DNA from: CAZBZG01 sp964496245
GTDB taxonomy: Bacteria > Planctomycetota > SZUA-567
Assembly (NCBI GenBank): GCA_964496245.1
Contig: CAZBZG010000086.1
Location: 1 to 16,116, forward strand
Direction: 5' to 3'
DNA length: 16,116 nt
Part shown: positions 1-7,639 of the stretch, in pieces
Layout: every line of letters begins with the position of its first letter
Numbering within the stretch: position 1 is the stretch's first letter
Notes under the pieces: generated by a model
The model's input: the letters and a program-made list of their open reading frames with translations, nothing else
Told to the model about the DNA's origin: nothing
The model's database searches: none
Translations under genes and position numbers: made by a program

Positions 1-52
1 GGTCGCCGAGCGCAGCCGACGCCGCCGAGATTGACGGGCCTGCGGACAGGCT

Positions 53-463
53 CTAGACCACGCCCACCACGGGCTCGCCGAGCGCTTCGGCCGGGCCGGC
101 GCCGGAGGCCCGCTCTTCCCGTCCACGCCCTTCGGGGGCGTGCGCGCGCCCGACCGGCCGGCGGTAACAAGCCACGCACGTGCAGAAGTAAGGAATGCCA
201 TAGAAGAAGTTGACCGTGCCGTCGAGCGGATCCACGATCCATCGGTACGCGTCCGCGCCCTGCGTGGACCCGCTCTCCTCGGCCAGGAGGGCATGGGCCG
301 GGTGGGCGGTCCGGATCTCGTCACGGATCGCGTCTTCGCAGAGCCGGTCGACCTCGAGCTTGATGTCGTTGCGCTTGGTCGCATCCACCTTGAGCAGCGT
401 GCCGTAGTGCTCCCGCTGGATGCGCCCGGCTGCCAGGGCTGCGCGCACGGCAGTGGTCTGCAT
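53..463 (-). CDS. Inositol monophosphatase family protein, N-terminal part, interrupted
   Basis: This resembles the N-terminal half of the Mg-dependent inositol monophosphatase/SuhB/CysQ phosphatases, which hydrolyse phosphate esters of inositol, nucleotides or other sugars. The ATG at 461-463 is chosen because GAGG lies about 8 bases upstream; the frame stays open further upstream without family similarity. Visible metal-site motifs are AEESG (about residues 61-65) and DPLDGTVNF (about 78-86), followed by GIPYFCTCVACYR. A Gly/Ala/Arg-rich stretch of about 25 residues then precedes GEPVVGVV, which again fits the family. A TAG at 53-55 stops the frame after 136 residues, while the family usually has 250-280. 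The second half, including the C-terminal metal-binding Asp, is not seen. Shifting the frame at the stop would read VVYEPVRR, so a one-base deletion or sequencing error near the edge is likely. Substrate cannot be told. Confidence 0.75.
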   Translation of the reverse strand: MQTTAVRAALAAGRIQREHYGTLLKVDATKRNDIKLEVDRLCEDAIRDEIRTAHPAHALLAEESGSTQGADAYRWIVDPLDGTVNFFYGIPYFCTCVACYRRPVGRAHAPEGRGREERASGAGPAEALGEPVVGVV

Positions 464-524
464 GTGTTGTCCTCTTGCAAGGGCGGTCAACAGCTGCCGC
501 TGGCGGGCAGTCCGGTCAACCTTG

Positions 525-552
525 AGCATAGAGCACAGCGAGCGGATGTCCA
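525..552 (-). promoter_or_regulatory. Candidate sigma70-type promoter for the monophosphatase gene
   Basis: Read on the minus strand, TGGACA (547-552) and TATGCT (525-530) are separated by 16 bases, about 60 bases upstream of the ATG at 463. Five of six and four of six bases match the -35 and -10 consensus. This is a motif-only call. Confidence 0.4.
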
Positions 553-578
553 GGAGGAACAACCCTGCAGAAAAACGA

Positions 579-607
579 TTGCGCCTCCTCTTGAGACCGC
601 TTATACT
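579..607 (+). promoter_or_regulatory. Candidate promoter for the TPR-like membrane protein gene
   Basis: TTGCGC (579-584) and TATACT (602-607) are spaced by 17 bases. The -10 box is good and the -35 box is weak. The predicted leader to the ATG at 786 would be about 170 bases. It is back-to-back with the candidate minus-strand promoter at 525-552, which fits a divergent control region. Confidence 0.3.
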
Positions 608-785
608 CGTTCGCTGCGGATACAGTGACGTCATGGGGATCTCGGGTTTCTGGGGATTTTGGCTGAACCTTCGCCTCCCCCGAGGCGTCTATACCCTCGG
701 TGGGGTGTGCCCGGCTCCAGGGGACATGGGGCGGACACGCCGTATCCTATGGCCTGCAAAGAGATACAGAAGGGAGGGCACAACC

Positions 786-2303
786 ATGGCCGGTTCACAG
801 AACACGCGACCCCCCAGTGGCGAACGCCGCGTCACCCGGAGCCGACCGCGTTCCCAGGGCGGAGGGCTCTTTCAGGCCGCGCTCAAGGGCGGACTGGTAG
901 CCGGGTGCGTGGTCGTCATGTATCTCGCCTACAATCACTACAAGAAGGTGTCCGAACACAACGAGCGGGTGCGCGCCCAGAACGAGGAGGTCCGGCGGAA
1001 GAACGCCCAGGGGGAAGGCCAATACGAGTACGAACAGGGCAACGCCTATGTGCGCGACCGTGACGGCAATCTCAAGGAGAAGGCGCAACCGGCCATCGGC
1101 GAGACCGCCAAAGCGCCAGACGGTGCGCCCCGCGGTTCGGCCGACCCCAGCGAGCAATTCGAGCAATTCATGGCCGACGGAGACAAGCACTTCTACGAGG
1201 CGGCCTTCGAGCAGGCGGCCGCGTCTTACGCCAAGGCTGCGACGTTTCCGGCGCCCGCCGATCGCGTCAACCGAATCTCCGAAGCGGCCAAGGCGTGTCG
1301 GGTGTTTGCCGACTTGACCGAGGGCGTCAAGCCGTCGGTGGAGGCCAAGGCCGACAACCTTTACCTCATCAAGCTGAAAGGCACGGGCGCCGAGATTCGG
1401 GCCAAGGTGACCAACCGCAACGCCACCACGGTCTGGTACATCAAGGACAACATCCGGGGGCAGCTGCCCCGGGAGAACATCGCGTCCATGACACCGGTCG
1501 AACAGGAAGACCGCGACCGCGAGATGCGGGAGAAGCTCGAGGACATCCGCTCCAAGGCCTTTGCCGAGAAGGACAGTCTCTCCTTCTACCTGGCGGCCAT
1601 GCAGGCGCTCGAGTTCGATTTCCGGAAAGATGCAGCCAAGCTCCTGCAGAAGGCCTGGTCCGTCGATCAGGACGCCGGGCGCAATCTGGCCGACACGGTC
1701 CGCGCCTACGAGGCGGCCAAGATGTTCAAGATCGGGGCCTGGTACTACAGCGTGGGCGTGCCCCAGCGCGGGGAGAAGAAGTTCAACGAACTCATCGCCA
1801 TGTACCCCGACACGCAGGCGGCCGAAGAAGCGCGCCGGACCATGGAGGAACTTCGGCGCAGGCAGGAATTGGTCTACATCAACCAACAGCGCATCAAAAA
1901 GATGCAGGAGCGCGAAGCCCGCAAGCGCCGCGAGAGCGATCTGGCGCGCGCGCGTGCCGAGACGTCATCCAAGCCGGAGAGCCCGGAGGAGCACGGCAAG
2001 GAGCTTCTCGACCTCGCCCGCGACAGCGGCGGGGACGTCACGGGCAAGGATATGGAGACCATCCGGAAGGCCAACGCTGCGTTTGCCGAAGGCGTGGATG
2101 CGTACAACAAGGGCATGAGCGTGGCGAGCGCCCGCGAGAGCAACCGTCACTACAAGCACGCGGAGAAGAAGCTGACCGAGGCCGTGGGCCTCTACAACAA
2201 GGCCCTGGCCAAGGATCCCAACAACCAGGACATCCAGAAGCGCGCGCAGAGCGCGCAGTCCAAACTCTACTGGTCCAAGAAGAGCCAGCGCGTCGGCATG
2301 TAG
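786..2303 (+). CDS. Membrane-anchored protein with TPR-like helical repeats, function unknown
   Basis: A 505-residue protein I cannot assign to a named family. The ATG at 786 is chosen because AGGGAGG lies 8-9 bases upstream, although the frame is open back to 420. The N-terminus is basic (about residues 1-34), followed by one hydrophobic segment (about 35-50, GGLVAGCVVVMYLAYN), so it is probably a type II inner-membrane protein with a large soluble domain. A charged coiled-coil-like stretch follows at about 52-75. The rest is helix-rich, with segments such as YEAAFEQAAASYAKA and AEKKLTEAVGLYNKAL that look like degenerate tetratricopeptide repeats, plus a very charged Arg/Glu/Lys helix around 345-400. 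A scaffold or envelope-assembly role would fit, but this is inference. It stands alone between a divergent and a convergent gene. Confidence 0.8.
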   Translation: MAGSQNTRPPSGERRVTRSRPRSQGGGLFQAALKGGLVAGCVVVMYLAYNHYKKVSEHNERVRAQNEEVRRKNAQGEGQYEYEQGNAYVRDRDGNLKEKAQPAIGETAKAPDGAPRGSADPSEQFEQFMADGDKHFYEAAFEQAAASYAKAATFPAPADRVNRISEAAKACRVFADLTEGVKPSVEAKADNLYLIKLKGTGAEIRAKVTNRNATTVWYIKDNIRGQLPRENIASMTPVEQEDRDREMREKLEDIRSKAFAEKDSLSFYLAAMQALEFDFRKDAAKLLQKAWSVDQDAGRNLADTVRAYEAAKMFKIGAWYYSVGVPQRGEKKFNELIAMYPDTQAAEEARRTMEELRRRQELVYINQQRIKKMQEREARKRRESDLARARAETSSKPESPEEHGKELLDLARDSGGDVTGKDMETIRKANAAFAEGVDAYNKGMSVASARESNRHYKHAEKKLTEAVGLYNKALAKDPNNQDIQKRAQSAQSKLYWSKKSQRVGM

Positions 2304-2373
2304 CCTCTTCCATGCAGCGCTGCCTTCGGAGTGGACACTGGTTTCCAAAGCCACGCCATACCGCGCCACGATA

Positions 2374-2397
2374 CCGACCCCGATAACTAGAGGTCGG
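2374..2397. terminator. Weak hairpin in the convergent 3' region
   Basis: CCGACC (2374-2379) pairs with GGTCGG (2392-2397) around a 12-base loop, between the stop codons of the converging membrane-protein and acnB genes. There is no T-tract on either strand. Position is the main argument; the stem is short and may be chance. Confidence 0.2.
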
Positions 2398-2431
2398 AAG
2401 ACAAAGACTGTGATGTGCGGAGTGAGATCCC

Positions 2432-4981
2432 TCAGCCACTGTTCGGGTTCGTGGCCGGGCTCTCGTGGAAGTTCAGGTACCGGTAGATCGCATCGCGGTG
2501 CGGGGTGATGTGCGTGCGGAACATCTCCTGGTAGGCGGCCGGGCCGGGCAGCTTGCCGAGACGCGCGACCACGGCCGCGAGTTCGGCGCTGCCGAGATAC
2601 ACCTGGGCGCCCTGGCCCATGCGGTTGTCGAAGTTTCGGGTGCTCGTGGAGAAGACCGTGGCCTTGTCCTCCACGCGCGCCTGATTCCCCATGCAGAGCG
2701 AGCAGCCCGGGATCTCCACGCGCGCGCCGGCTTTTTCGAACATTTCGAGCACGCCCTCTCGGGCCAGCTGGTCGCGGTCCATGCGTGTGGGCGGTGCGAT
2801 CCAGAGACGCTTCACGCCGAGTTTCCCGCCCGCATCGGCCAGGATCCGCGCAGCCGCACGGAAGTGGCCGATGTTGGTCATGCACGAGCCGATGAAGACT
2901 TCGTCTACAGCCGTCCCCTCCACGTGCGAGAGCGGCCAGACCCTGTCGGGGAGATTCGGGCAGGCGAGGACGGGTTCGGTGATGTCGGCGAGATCGATGT
3001 CCAGGGTGGCGGCGAATTCGGCCTTCTCGTCCCGCGCGAGGAACCCGGGACTCTCGAGCCACTCTTCGGCCTCTGAAATCCGCCGGTGCAGGGCCGCAGC
3101 CGCGCCGTAGCCGTCGTCGATGAGTTGCTGCAGCAAAGCCACGTTGCTCTTCATGTACTGGGCCACCGAGTCCAGGCCCAGCGCGATGGTGGCAGCCGCT
3201 GCGGACCGTTCGGCTGACGCGCAGGTGAGTTCGAAGGCCTGCTCCACCGTGAGGTCGGCCAGGCCCTCCATCTCCAGGATGCGGCTGTTGAAGACGTTCT
3301 TCGGGCCCTCGCCCGGCCGGTCGACCAGACCCTGCTCGATGCCGGCCAGGGGGATCGCATTGACCAGGTCCCGCAGCGTGACGCCTTCGCGGAACGCGCC
3401 GGTCATCCGCACGAGCACGCTCTCCGGCACATCCAGGGGCATGCATCCGAACGCCGCCGCAAAGGCCACCAAGCCGGAGCCGGCCGGGAAGGAGATGCCC
3501 AGCGGGAAGCGCGTGTGGCTGTCCCCCCCCGTGCCCACAGTGTCCGGTAGGATCAGCCGGTTCAGCCACGAATGGATGATGCCGTCGCCCGGCTCGAGCG
3601 CCACGCCGCCCCGTTCCACGAAGAAGCCCGGGAGCGTGCGGTGCATCTCCTCGTCCTTCTCCTTGGGGTAGGCGGCCGTGTGACAGAAGCTTTGCATGGT
3701 CAGTCCGGCCTGGAACGAGAGGCACGCGAGTTCCACCAGCTCGTCGCGCGTCATGGGCCCGGTGGTGTCCTGGCTGCCCACCGTGGTCATGGCGGGCTCG
3801 CAGGTTTCGCCAGGCAGCACCCCGTCCCGGCCGCACGCCCGGCCGATCAGCTTCTGCGCCAGGGTATAGCCCTGGTCGGCACGGCGGGCCACAGCGGGCG
3901 GGCGGACGAAGACCGTGCTCGCCTCCTGGCCGAGGACATCCCGCGCCTGGTCGGTGAGTTTGCGGCCGATGATCAGGGCCAGCCGTCCGCCCGCGCGGTA
4001 TTCGTCGGCCAGGGTTTTGGGCGAGAGCTCGAAGCGCGCGAGCACCTTGCCCTTCTGATCGAGGAGTTCGCCGTCGGCCGGCCGCAGCGTGACGACCCGG
4101 CCAGTCCGCAGCTTGTCCACGTCGCAGCGGATGGGCAGCCCCCCGGAGTCCTCAAAGGTGTTGAAGAAGATGGGTGCGATGGCCTCGGCCAGCACCACCC
4201 CGCCTTGCCGTTTGTTCGGCACGTGGGGGATGTCGTGGCCGATGTGCCAGATGAGCGAATTGGTCGCCGACTTGCGGCTCGATCCCGTCCCCAGGGTATG
4301 GGCCACAAAGGCCACTTCGTGTCCGGCGCTGCGGTACTGCCGGATTTTGTCGATGCCCTCGGGAAAGCGGCTCTCGCCCATGCTCAAGGCGTGCAGCGGG
4401 ATGTCCGGCCGGGTCGAGGCGTGGCCTGCCGGCGAGAGATCGTCCGTGTTGACCTCGCCCTTGACCATGTAGACCTTGAAGGTCAGGCTCTCGGGCAGAC
4501 CCGGGCGGGCGTGGAACCATTCGGCTTCGGCCCAGCTCTCCAGCACCTGCCGGGCGAAGCGATTGCCACGCTTCATGAGTTTGACCACGGTGTCGAAGTT
4601 CTCGGACACGAGGATGCTGTGCTTGAGCTGGCGGGTCGCGATGGGCGCCAGGCGGATGTCATCGAGCAGTGAGACCAGGGGCGGCACGTTGTATCCGCCC
4701 CGCATGGTCCCCAGGAGTTCGACCGCCCGCTCGGGCTCCAGAAGCGGCGAGCGGCGATGCTGGAGCGCAACGGCGACCAGGAAATCGGCCTTGATCTTGG
4801 CCGCGGGATCCACGCCCGGCGGGACGCGGTGCGCCAATAGATCGAGTGCGGCTGTTGCGCCTTCGGGGCCGGGCGCCTCCAGCTCCTGGCACACCTCTTC
4901 GGTCTGCGCAGCCGTCAGCGGCAGAGGCGGGATTCCCAGACGCGTACGTTCGACAACATGCTGTTCGTATTCGCTGTTCAC
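2432..4981 (-). CDS. acnB: Aconitate hydratase B (bifunctional aconitase 2 / 2-methylisocitrate dehydratase type)
   Basis: This 849-residue protein is the AcnB form of aconitase, converting citrate to isocitrate via cis-aconitate in the cytoplasmic TCA cycle with a [4Fe-4S] cluster. The family length is about 850-930. Cluster ligands match the E. coli layout: GSCMTN (Cys about 700) and CSLCMGNQ (Cys about 760 and 763). The substrate-site motif TGGDSHTRFPLG is at about 484-495 and DDLSPAGHAS at about 180-189. The N-terminal helical domain is present, so the gene looks intact. The start is GTG at 4979-4981, supported by GGAGGAG about 8 bases upstream and by its GTGA overlap with the cupin stop codon. 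Translation is thus probably coupled to the cupin gene, and both share the promoter at 5395-5424. Some AcnB proteins also act on 2-methylisocitrate; nothing here decides that. Confidence 0.96.
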   Translation of the reverse strand: MNSEYEQHVVERTRLGIPPLPLTAAQTEEVCQELEAPGPEGATAALDLLAHRVPPGVDPAAKIKADFLVAVALQHRRSPLLEPERAVELLGTMRGGYNVPPLVSLLDDIRLAPIATRQLKHSILVSENFDTVVKLMKRGNRFARQVLESWAEAEWFHARPGLPESLTFKVYMVKGEVNTDDLSPAGHASTRPDIPLHALSMGESRFPEGIDKIRQYRSAGHEVAFVAHTLGTGSSRKSATNSLIWHIGHDIPHVPNKRQGGVVLAEAIAPIFFNTFEDSGGLPIRCDVDKLRTGRVVTLRPADGELLDQKGKVLARFELSPKTLADEYRAGGRLALIIGRKLTDQARDVLGQEASTVFVRPPAVARRADQGYTLAQKLIGRACGRDGVLPGETCEPAMTTVGSQDTTGPMTRDELVELACLSFQAGLTMQSFCHTAAYPKEKDEEMHRTLPGFFVERGGVALEPGDGIIHSWLNRLILPDTVGTGGDSHTRFPLGISFPAGSGLVAFAAAFGCMPLDVPESVLVRMTGAFREGVTLRDLVNAIPLAGIEQGLVDRPGEGPKNVFNSRILEMEGLADLTVEQAFELTCASAERSAAAATIALGLDSVAQYMKSNVALLQQLIDDGYGAAAALHRRISEAEEWLESPGFLARDEKAEFAATLDIDLADITEPVLACPNLPDRVWPLSHVEGTAVDEVFIGSCMTNIGHFRAAARILADAGGKLGVKRLWIAPPTRMDRDQLAREGVLEMFEKAGARVEIPGCSLCMGNQARVEDKATVFSTSTRNFDNRMGQGAQVYLGSAELAAVVARLGKLPGPAAYQEMFRTHITPHRDAIYRYLNFHESPATNPNSG

Positions 4982-5370
4982 GGTCCGGCTCCTCCACGGG
5001 TCGGGGCGCATTCCTCCATGGCGGTATCTTCGTGTTCGTACGCCGGCACGCAGACGCACAAAAACACCAGCCGGTCGGGACCCGGATTCGCAACCTGATG
5101 GCACGTGCCCGGTGGGATCAGAATCGCATCGCCCGGCCGGATCTCGGCCTCCTCGTCTTCCAGGCGGATGCGGCCCGCGCCAGCGAGCACGTAGTAGATC
5201 TCCTCGGTGCGGGGGTGGCGGTGCGCCTCGGTCGTCTTGTTGGGCGGCACCGTGGCTTCAGCCAGGCTGCTCCGCTGGCAGGCCGAATTGCGGTAAGCCA
5301 TCAGTTCCCGGATCTCGGAGCCATCCTTGGTGACGAACGGCTCGCAGCATTGCCGATGGATAATCTCCAT
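4978..5370 (-). CDS. Small cupin-domain protein, probably metal-binding
   Basis: A 130-residue single-domain cupin of the cupin_2 type, a conserved beta-barrel fold. The first cupin motif appears as EAHRHPRTEEIYYVLAGAG (about residues 49-67), giving two His and a Glu as likely metal ligands. The second appears as PGDAILIPPGTCHQVAN (about 79-95), giving the remaining His. The ATG at 5368-5370 has only a modest AAAGG upstream but sits right behind a strong promoter and begins the conserved part. The last bases overlap the acnB GTG start by four, so the two form an operon. The ligand or substrate is unknown. A role as enzyme (isomerase, dioxygenase) or as small-molecule sensor linked to citrate metabolism is possible from context only. 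The C-terminus contains a short Cys/Glu-rich tail. Confidence 0.88.
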   Translation of the reverse strand: MEIIHRQCCEPFVTKDGSEIRELMAYRNSACQRSSLAEATVPPNKTTEAHRHPRTEEIYYVLAGAGRIRLEDEEAEIRPGDAILIPPGTCHQVANPGPDRLVFLCVCVPAYEHEDTAMEECAPTRGGAGP

Positions 5371-5394
5371 GAGAACAGACCTTTCGCTCCGGCC

Positions 5395-5424
5395 ACTATA
5401 CCGCTGCCCGCGCACCTCCATCAA
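5395..5424 (-). promoter_or_regulatory. Sigma70-type promoter for the cupin-acnB operon
   Basis: On the minus strand, TTGATG (5419-5424) and TATAGT (5395-5400) are separated by 18 bases. Transcription would start near 5388, leaving a leader of only about 18 bases before the cupin ATG. Confidence 0.55.
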
Positions 5425-5552
5425 TAGAAAAACACGGCGCAACCGCAGCTTCGGCCGCCATGCGGCGGCTGCACCGCCGGGTCCGAGCACAGTGTAGGAG
5501 CATCGGTCCTGCGGGCCCTGTGTACGCGTTCGGTATTTCCGAATGCGGGCGG

Positions 5553-5581
5553 TTGACAGGGTTTGAGAGCGGGGCTATAAG
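5553..5581 (+). promoter_or_regulatory. Strong sigma70-type promoter for the fapA-like operon
   Basis: A perfect -35 box TTGACA (5553-5558), a 17-base spacer and TATAAG (5576-5581) lie about 60 bases upstream of the ATG at 5642. It is the best promoter match in the window and implies housekeeping-sigma transcription rather than a flagellar or stress sigma factor. Confidence 0.7.
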
Positions 5582-5641
5582 AAACGGCATCCGACGCCGG
5601 TGCATCGAGTCTCCATCCGCTTGCAGCAGGGATCGACCTCT

Positions 5642-7069
5642 ATGAGCAAATTCGGCTACGAACTCCGAGTCGACCACGACAGCTTCGAGGCGCGAATCGT
5701 GGCGGTCGATGCCAATCCGCAGGCCATCACCGACCAGGAGACATTGAAGGACTTGCTCCGGGAGAACAAGGTCTTCGCCGGCATCGACGAAGACGCGATT
5801 CACAACGCCTTTCTGCGCCTGGGCGATTTCGACGAGCCCGGCGAGACCATCGTCATCGCACGGGGGAAGCCTCCGCAGCACGGCAAGAACGGCGACATCG
5901 AGTTCCAGGTGGATGTCAGCGGCCAGGCCGCCTACCGCGGGGCGGACGCGGGCGATGGCTCGGTGGACTTCCACGAAGCCACCACCGTGACCTCCGTCGC
6001 CCCCGGCGACACCCTCGCCGAGATCCTCCCGCCGACGACGGGCGAGGACGGCTTCAGTCTGGCGGGCAAGACCTTGTCCGCCCGCAACGGGAAGGCATTC
6101 GCCATCCGTCTCGGTGAAGGCGTAGAGCTGAGCGCGGACGAGCGGTTCTGCAAGGCGACCCGGGAGGGGCGGCCGATCTACGCGAGCGGTACGCTCATGG
6201 TGAGCCCGATCTTCGAAGTGCCCGGAGACGTCGACTACAATACCGGGAACGTCAACTTCAAGGGACACGTGATCGTCCGCGGCAACGTCCAGGACGACTT
6301 CGCCATCGACGCCAATTCGGTGACCATCGCCGGCACGGTGGGGGCCGCCGTGATCCGCTCCCGCGGACCGCTGCAGATTCAGGGCGGCGTCAACGGACAC
6401 GACAAGGCCGATATCACGGCCGAAGGCGATACACGCTGCAAATACGTCAACCAGGCCAAGCTCACGGTGCACGGTTCTCTGGTGGTGGACCGCGAGATCG
6501 TGAACTCCCGGATCTGGTGCGGCGGGACCGTGCGGGCGGCCAAAATACTCGGCGGAGAATGCCTCGCTCTCGGCGGCATCGAAGCGGGCATCCTCGGATC
6601 GGACATGGGCGTGAACACGGTCCTGGAACCGGGGGCCGACTTCCAGGTCCGGAAGATCGACGTCCAGCTGGATGCGATCTCCGAAAAACTCGAAGCCCTC
6701 CTGCGACCGGTCGAGCCCTTCCTGAACGATCGCGCCCGCTACAACACGCTGCCCGAAGAACGCAAGGCCGAGTTCCGCAAAGCCTACGAAGGCTTTCAGA
6801 AGCTCAAGGACGCCTACGGCGCGCTCCTGCAAAAGCGCGCCGAGCGCGTGGCGGCCACGGCCCAGGATGCCCAGAAGCAGGTGATCGTGCGCCAGCTTGT
6901 GCACCCGGACGTCTTCGTGCGCACCGACCTCTGTATGCGTCAGTTCAAGAAACAGCTCAAGGGCCCCCTGGCGCTCATCGAGGACGTGGACATGTCGACG
7001 ATCCGGCCCGCCCGCTACGTCCCGGGCGAAGGGATCCAAGAGCCGGCCGAAGGCAAGGAGGAGCCCTGA
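5642..7069 (+). CDS. FapA/DUF342 family protein
   Basis: A 475-residue cytoplasmic protein of the FapA (flagellar assembly protein A, DUF342) family. In Vibrio, FapA is linked to polar flagellation and glucose-dependent control of motility; in most phyla the role is unknown. The order is an N-terminal domain (about 1-180), a beta-helix-like region with the family hallmark FEVPGDVDYNTGNVNFKG (about 191-208) and repeating GxVxxG-type turns to about 340, then a helical coiled-coil segment (about 345-430) with PVEPFLNDRARYNTLP, and a short C-terminal part. The ATG at 5642 is preceded by CAGGG about 9 bases upstream; an earlier in-frame ATG at 5600 has no good binding site. The next gene, a receiver-like protein, follows after 61 bases on the same strand. 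No flagellar gene is present in the window, so motility function is unproven. Confidence 0.88.
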   Translation: MSKFGYELRVDHDSFEARIVAVDANPQAITDQETLKDLLRENKVFAGIDEDAIHNAFLRLGDFDEPGETIVIARGKPPQHGKNGDIEFQVDVSGQAAYRGADAGDGSVDFHEATTVTSVAPGDTLAEILPPTTGEDGFSLAGKTLSARNGKAFAIRLGEGVELSADERFCKATREGRPIYASGTLMVSPIFEVPGDVDYNTGNVNFKGHVIVRGNVQDDFAIDANSVTIAGTVGAAVIRSRGPLQIQGGVNGHDKADITAEGDTRCKYVNQAKLTVHGSLVVDREIVNSRIWCGGTVRAAKILGGECLALGGIEAGILGSDMGVNTVLEPGADFQVRKIDVQLDAISEKLEALLRPVEPFLNDRARYNTLPEERKAEFRKAYEGFQKLKDAYGALLQKRAERVAATAQDAQKQVIVRQLVHPDVFVRTDLCMRQFKKQLKGPLALIEDVDMSTIRPARYVPGEGIQEPAEGKEEP

Positions 7070-7130
7070 GCGCGGTCCGTCCGTTGGCCGGCATGGGAGC
7101 GGGACGCCGATACAGGAAGCGACACGCATC

Positions 7131-7574
7131 ATGGCCAAGCGTTATACCGAGCAGGAACTCGATCAGATCGAGCGCGACTTCCGCGCACTCGTCTCGCAGG
7201 AAGACCGGATCCACCTCGTGATCGACGAGTCCCTCACGCGGCGGAAGGCCTTGGTCAACGCCCTCAAGAAAGCTGGGTGTACGAAGGTCGAGGAAGCGCA
7301 GGACGGGATGGAGGCGCTCGACAAGCTCAAGAACACCTCCGGACGCGTGGTGCCGATCGTGGAACTCAACAATTCCGTGATGGACGGCATCCAGTTCATG
7401 AAGCACTTCCGGTCCCTGGAGGCCTTTGCCGACTGCCCCGTGATCCTCACGAGCGGGGAGACCCGAAAGGAGCGCATCGTCGCCGCCATCAAGGCCGGCG
7501 CCACGGCCTTCCTCAAGAGGCCCTTCCAACCCGACGCGCTGATCGAGAAGCTGAAGGGACTGGACGCGCTCTAG
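7131..7574 (+). CDS. Degenerate CheY-like receiver-domain protein (pseudo-receiver)
   Basis: A 147-residue protein made of a short charged N-terminal helix (about 1-26) and one receiver domain (about 27-147), with no output domain. The fold is clear from VIDESLTRR (30-38), MDGIQF (84-89), VILTSG (104-109) and AGATAFLKRPF (122-132). However, the phospho-acceptor Asp of CheY aligns with Glu78 (PIVELNNSVMDG), the second acidic-pocket Asp is Glu33, and the invariant Lys before PF is Arg130; Thr107 is kept. Normal phosphotransfer from a histidine kinase is therefore doubtful. It may act as a constitutive or ligand-gated protein-interaction module. AGGAAG lies about 11 bases before the ATG. It follows the FapA-like gene and probably shares its transcript, which suggests that the two products work together. 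No kinase gene is nearby. Confidence 0.88.
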   Translation: MAKRYTEQELDQIERDFRALVSQEDRIHLVIDESLTRRKALVNALKKAGCTKVEEAQDGMEALDKLKNTSGRVVPIVELNNSVMDGIQFMKHFRSLEAFADCPVILTSGETRKERIVAAIKAGATAFLKRPFQPDALIEKLKGLDAL

Positions 7575-7610
7575 GGATCTGTCGACTTTGTCTCTGTGAT
7601 CTGCCGCCGG

Positions 7611-7639
7611 AGTCGCCCTCAGAAATCAGAGGGCGGACT
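7611..7639. terminator. Hairpin between convergent genes, possible bidirectional terminator
   Basis: AGTCGCCCTC (7611-7620) pairs with GAGGGCGGACT (7629-7639) with one bulged G and an 8-base loop. It starts 37 bases after the receiver stop codon and includes the final codons of the opposing PilZ gene. There is no clear U-tract, so intrinsic termination is uncertain. Confidence 0.4.

Larger units (their letters stand above)
464..785. other. Divergent intergenic region, 322 bp
   Basis: This is the gap between two divergently transcribed genes. It holds the two candidate promoters listed separately and the ribosome binding site AGGGAGG just before 786. The open frame from 420 runs through it in phase with the downstream gene, but its translation looks like non-coding Arg/Leu-rich sequence. 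No RNA gene or convincing riboswitch was recognised. Confidence 0.5.

Noticed and set aside
420..785. Upstream extension of the TPR-like membrane protein frame to 420
   Set aside because: The extra 122 residues overlap the divergent gene and the promoter region and look random, while the ATG at 786 has a clear ribosome binding site and a sensible membrane-anchor N-terminus.
1152..1169. Short direct repeat AGCAATTCG/AGCAATTCA in the TPR-like gene
   Set aside because: Only encodes EQFEQF; too short to call a functional repeat.
795..1886. Long minus-strand frame opposite the TPR-like gene
   Set aside because: Its translation is Gly/Leu/Val/His-rich with no domain; antisense shadow of the real gene.
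1965..3836. Long minus-strand open frame overlapping acnB
   Set aside because: It is an out-of-frame shadow caused by high GC content; acnB motifs with cluster cysteines are in the other frame.
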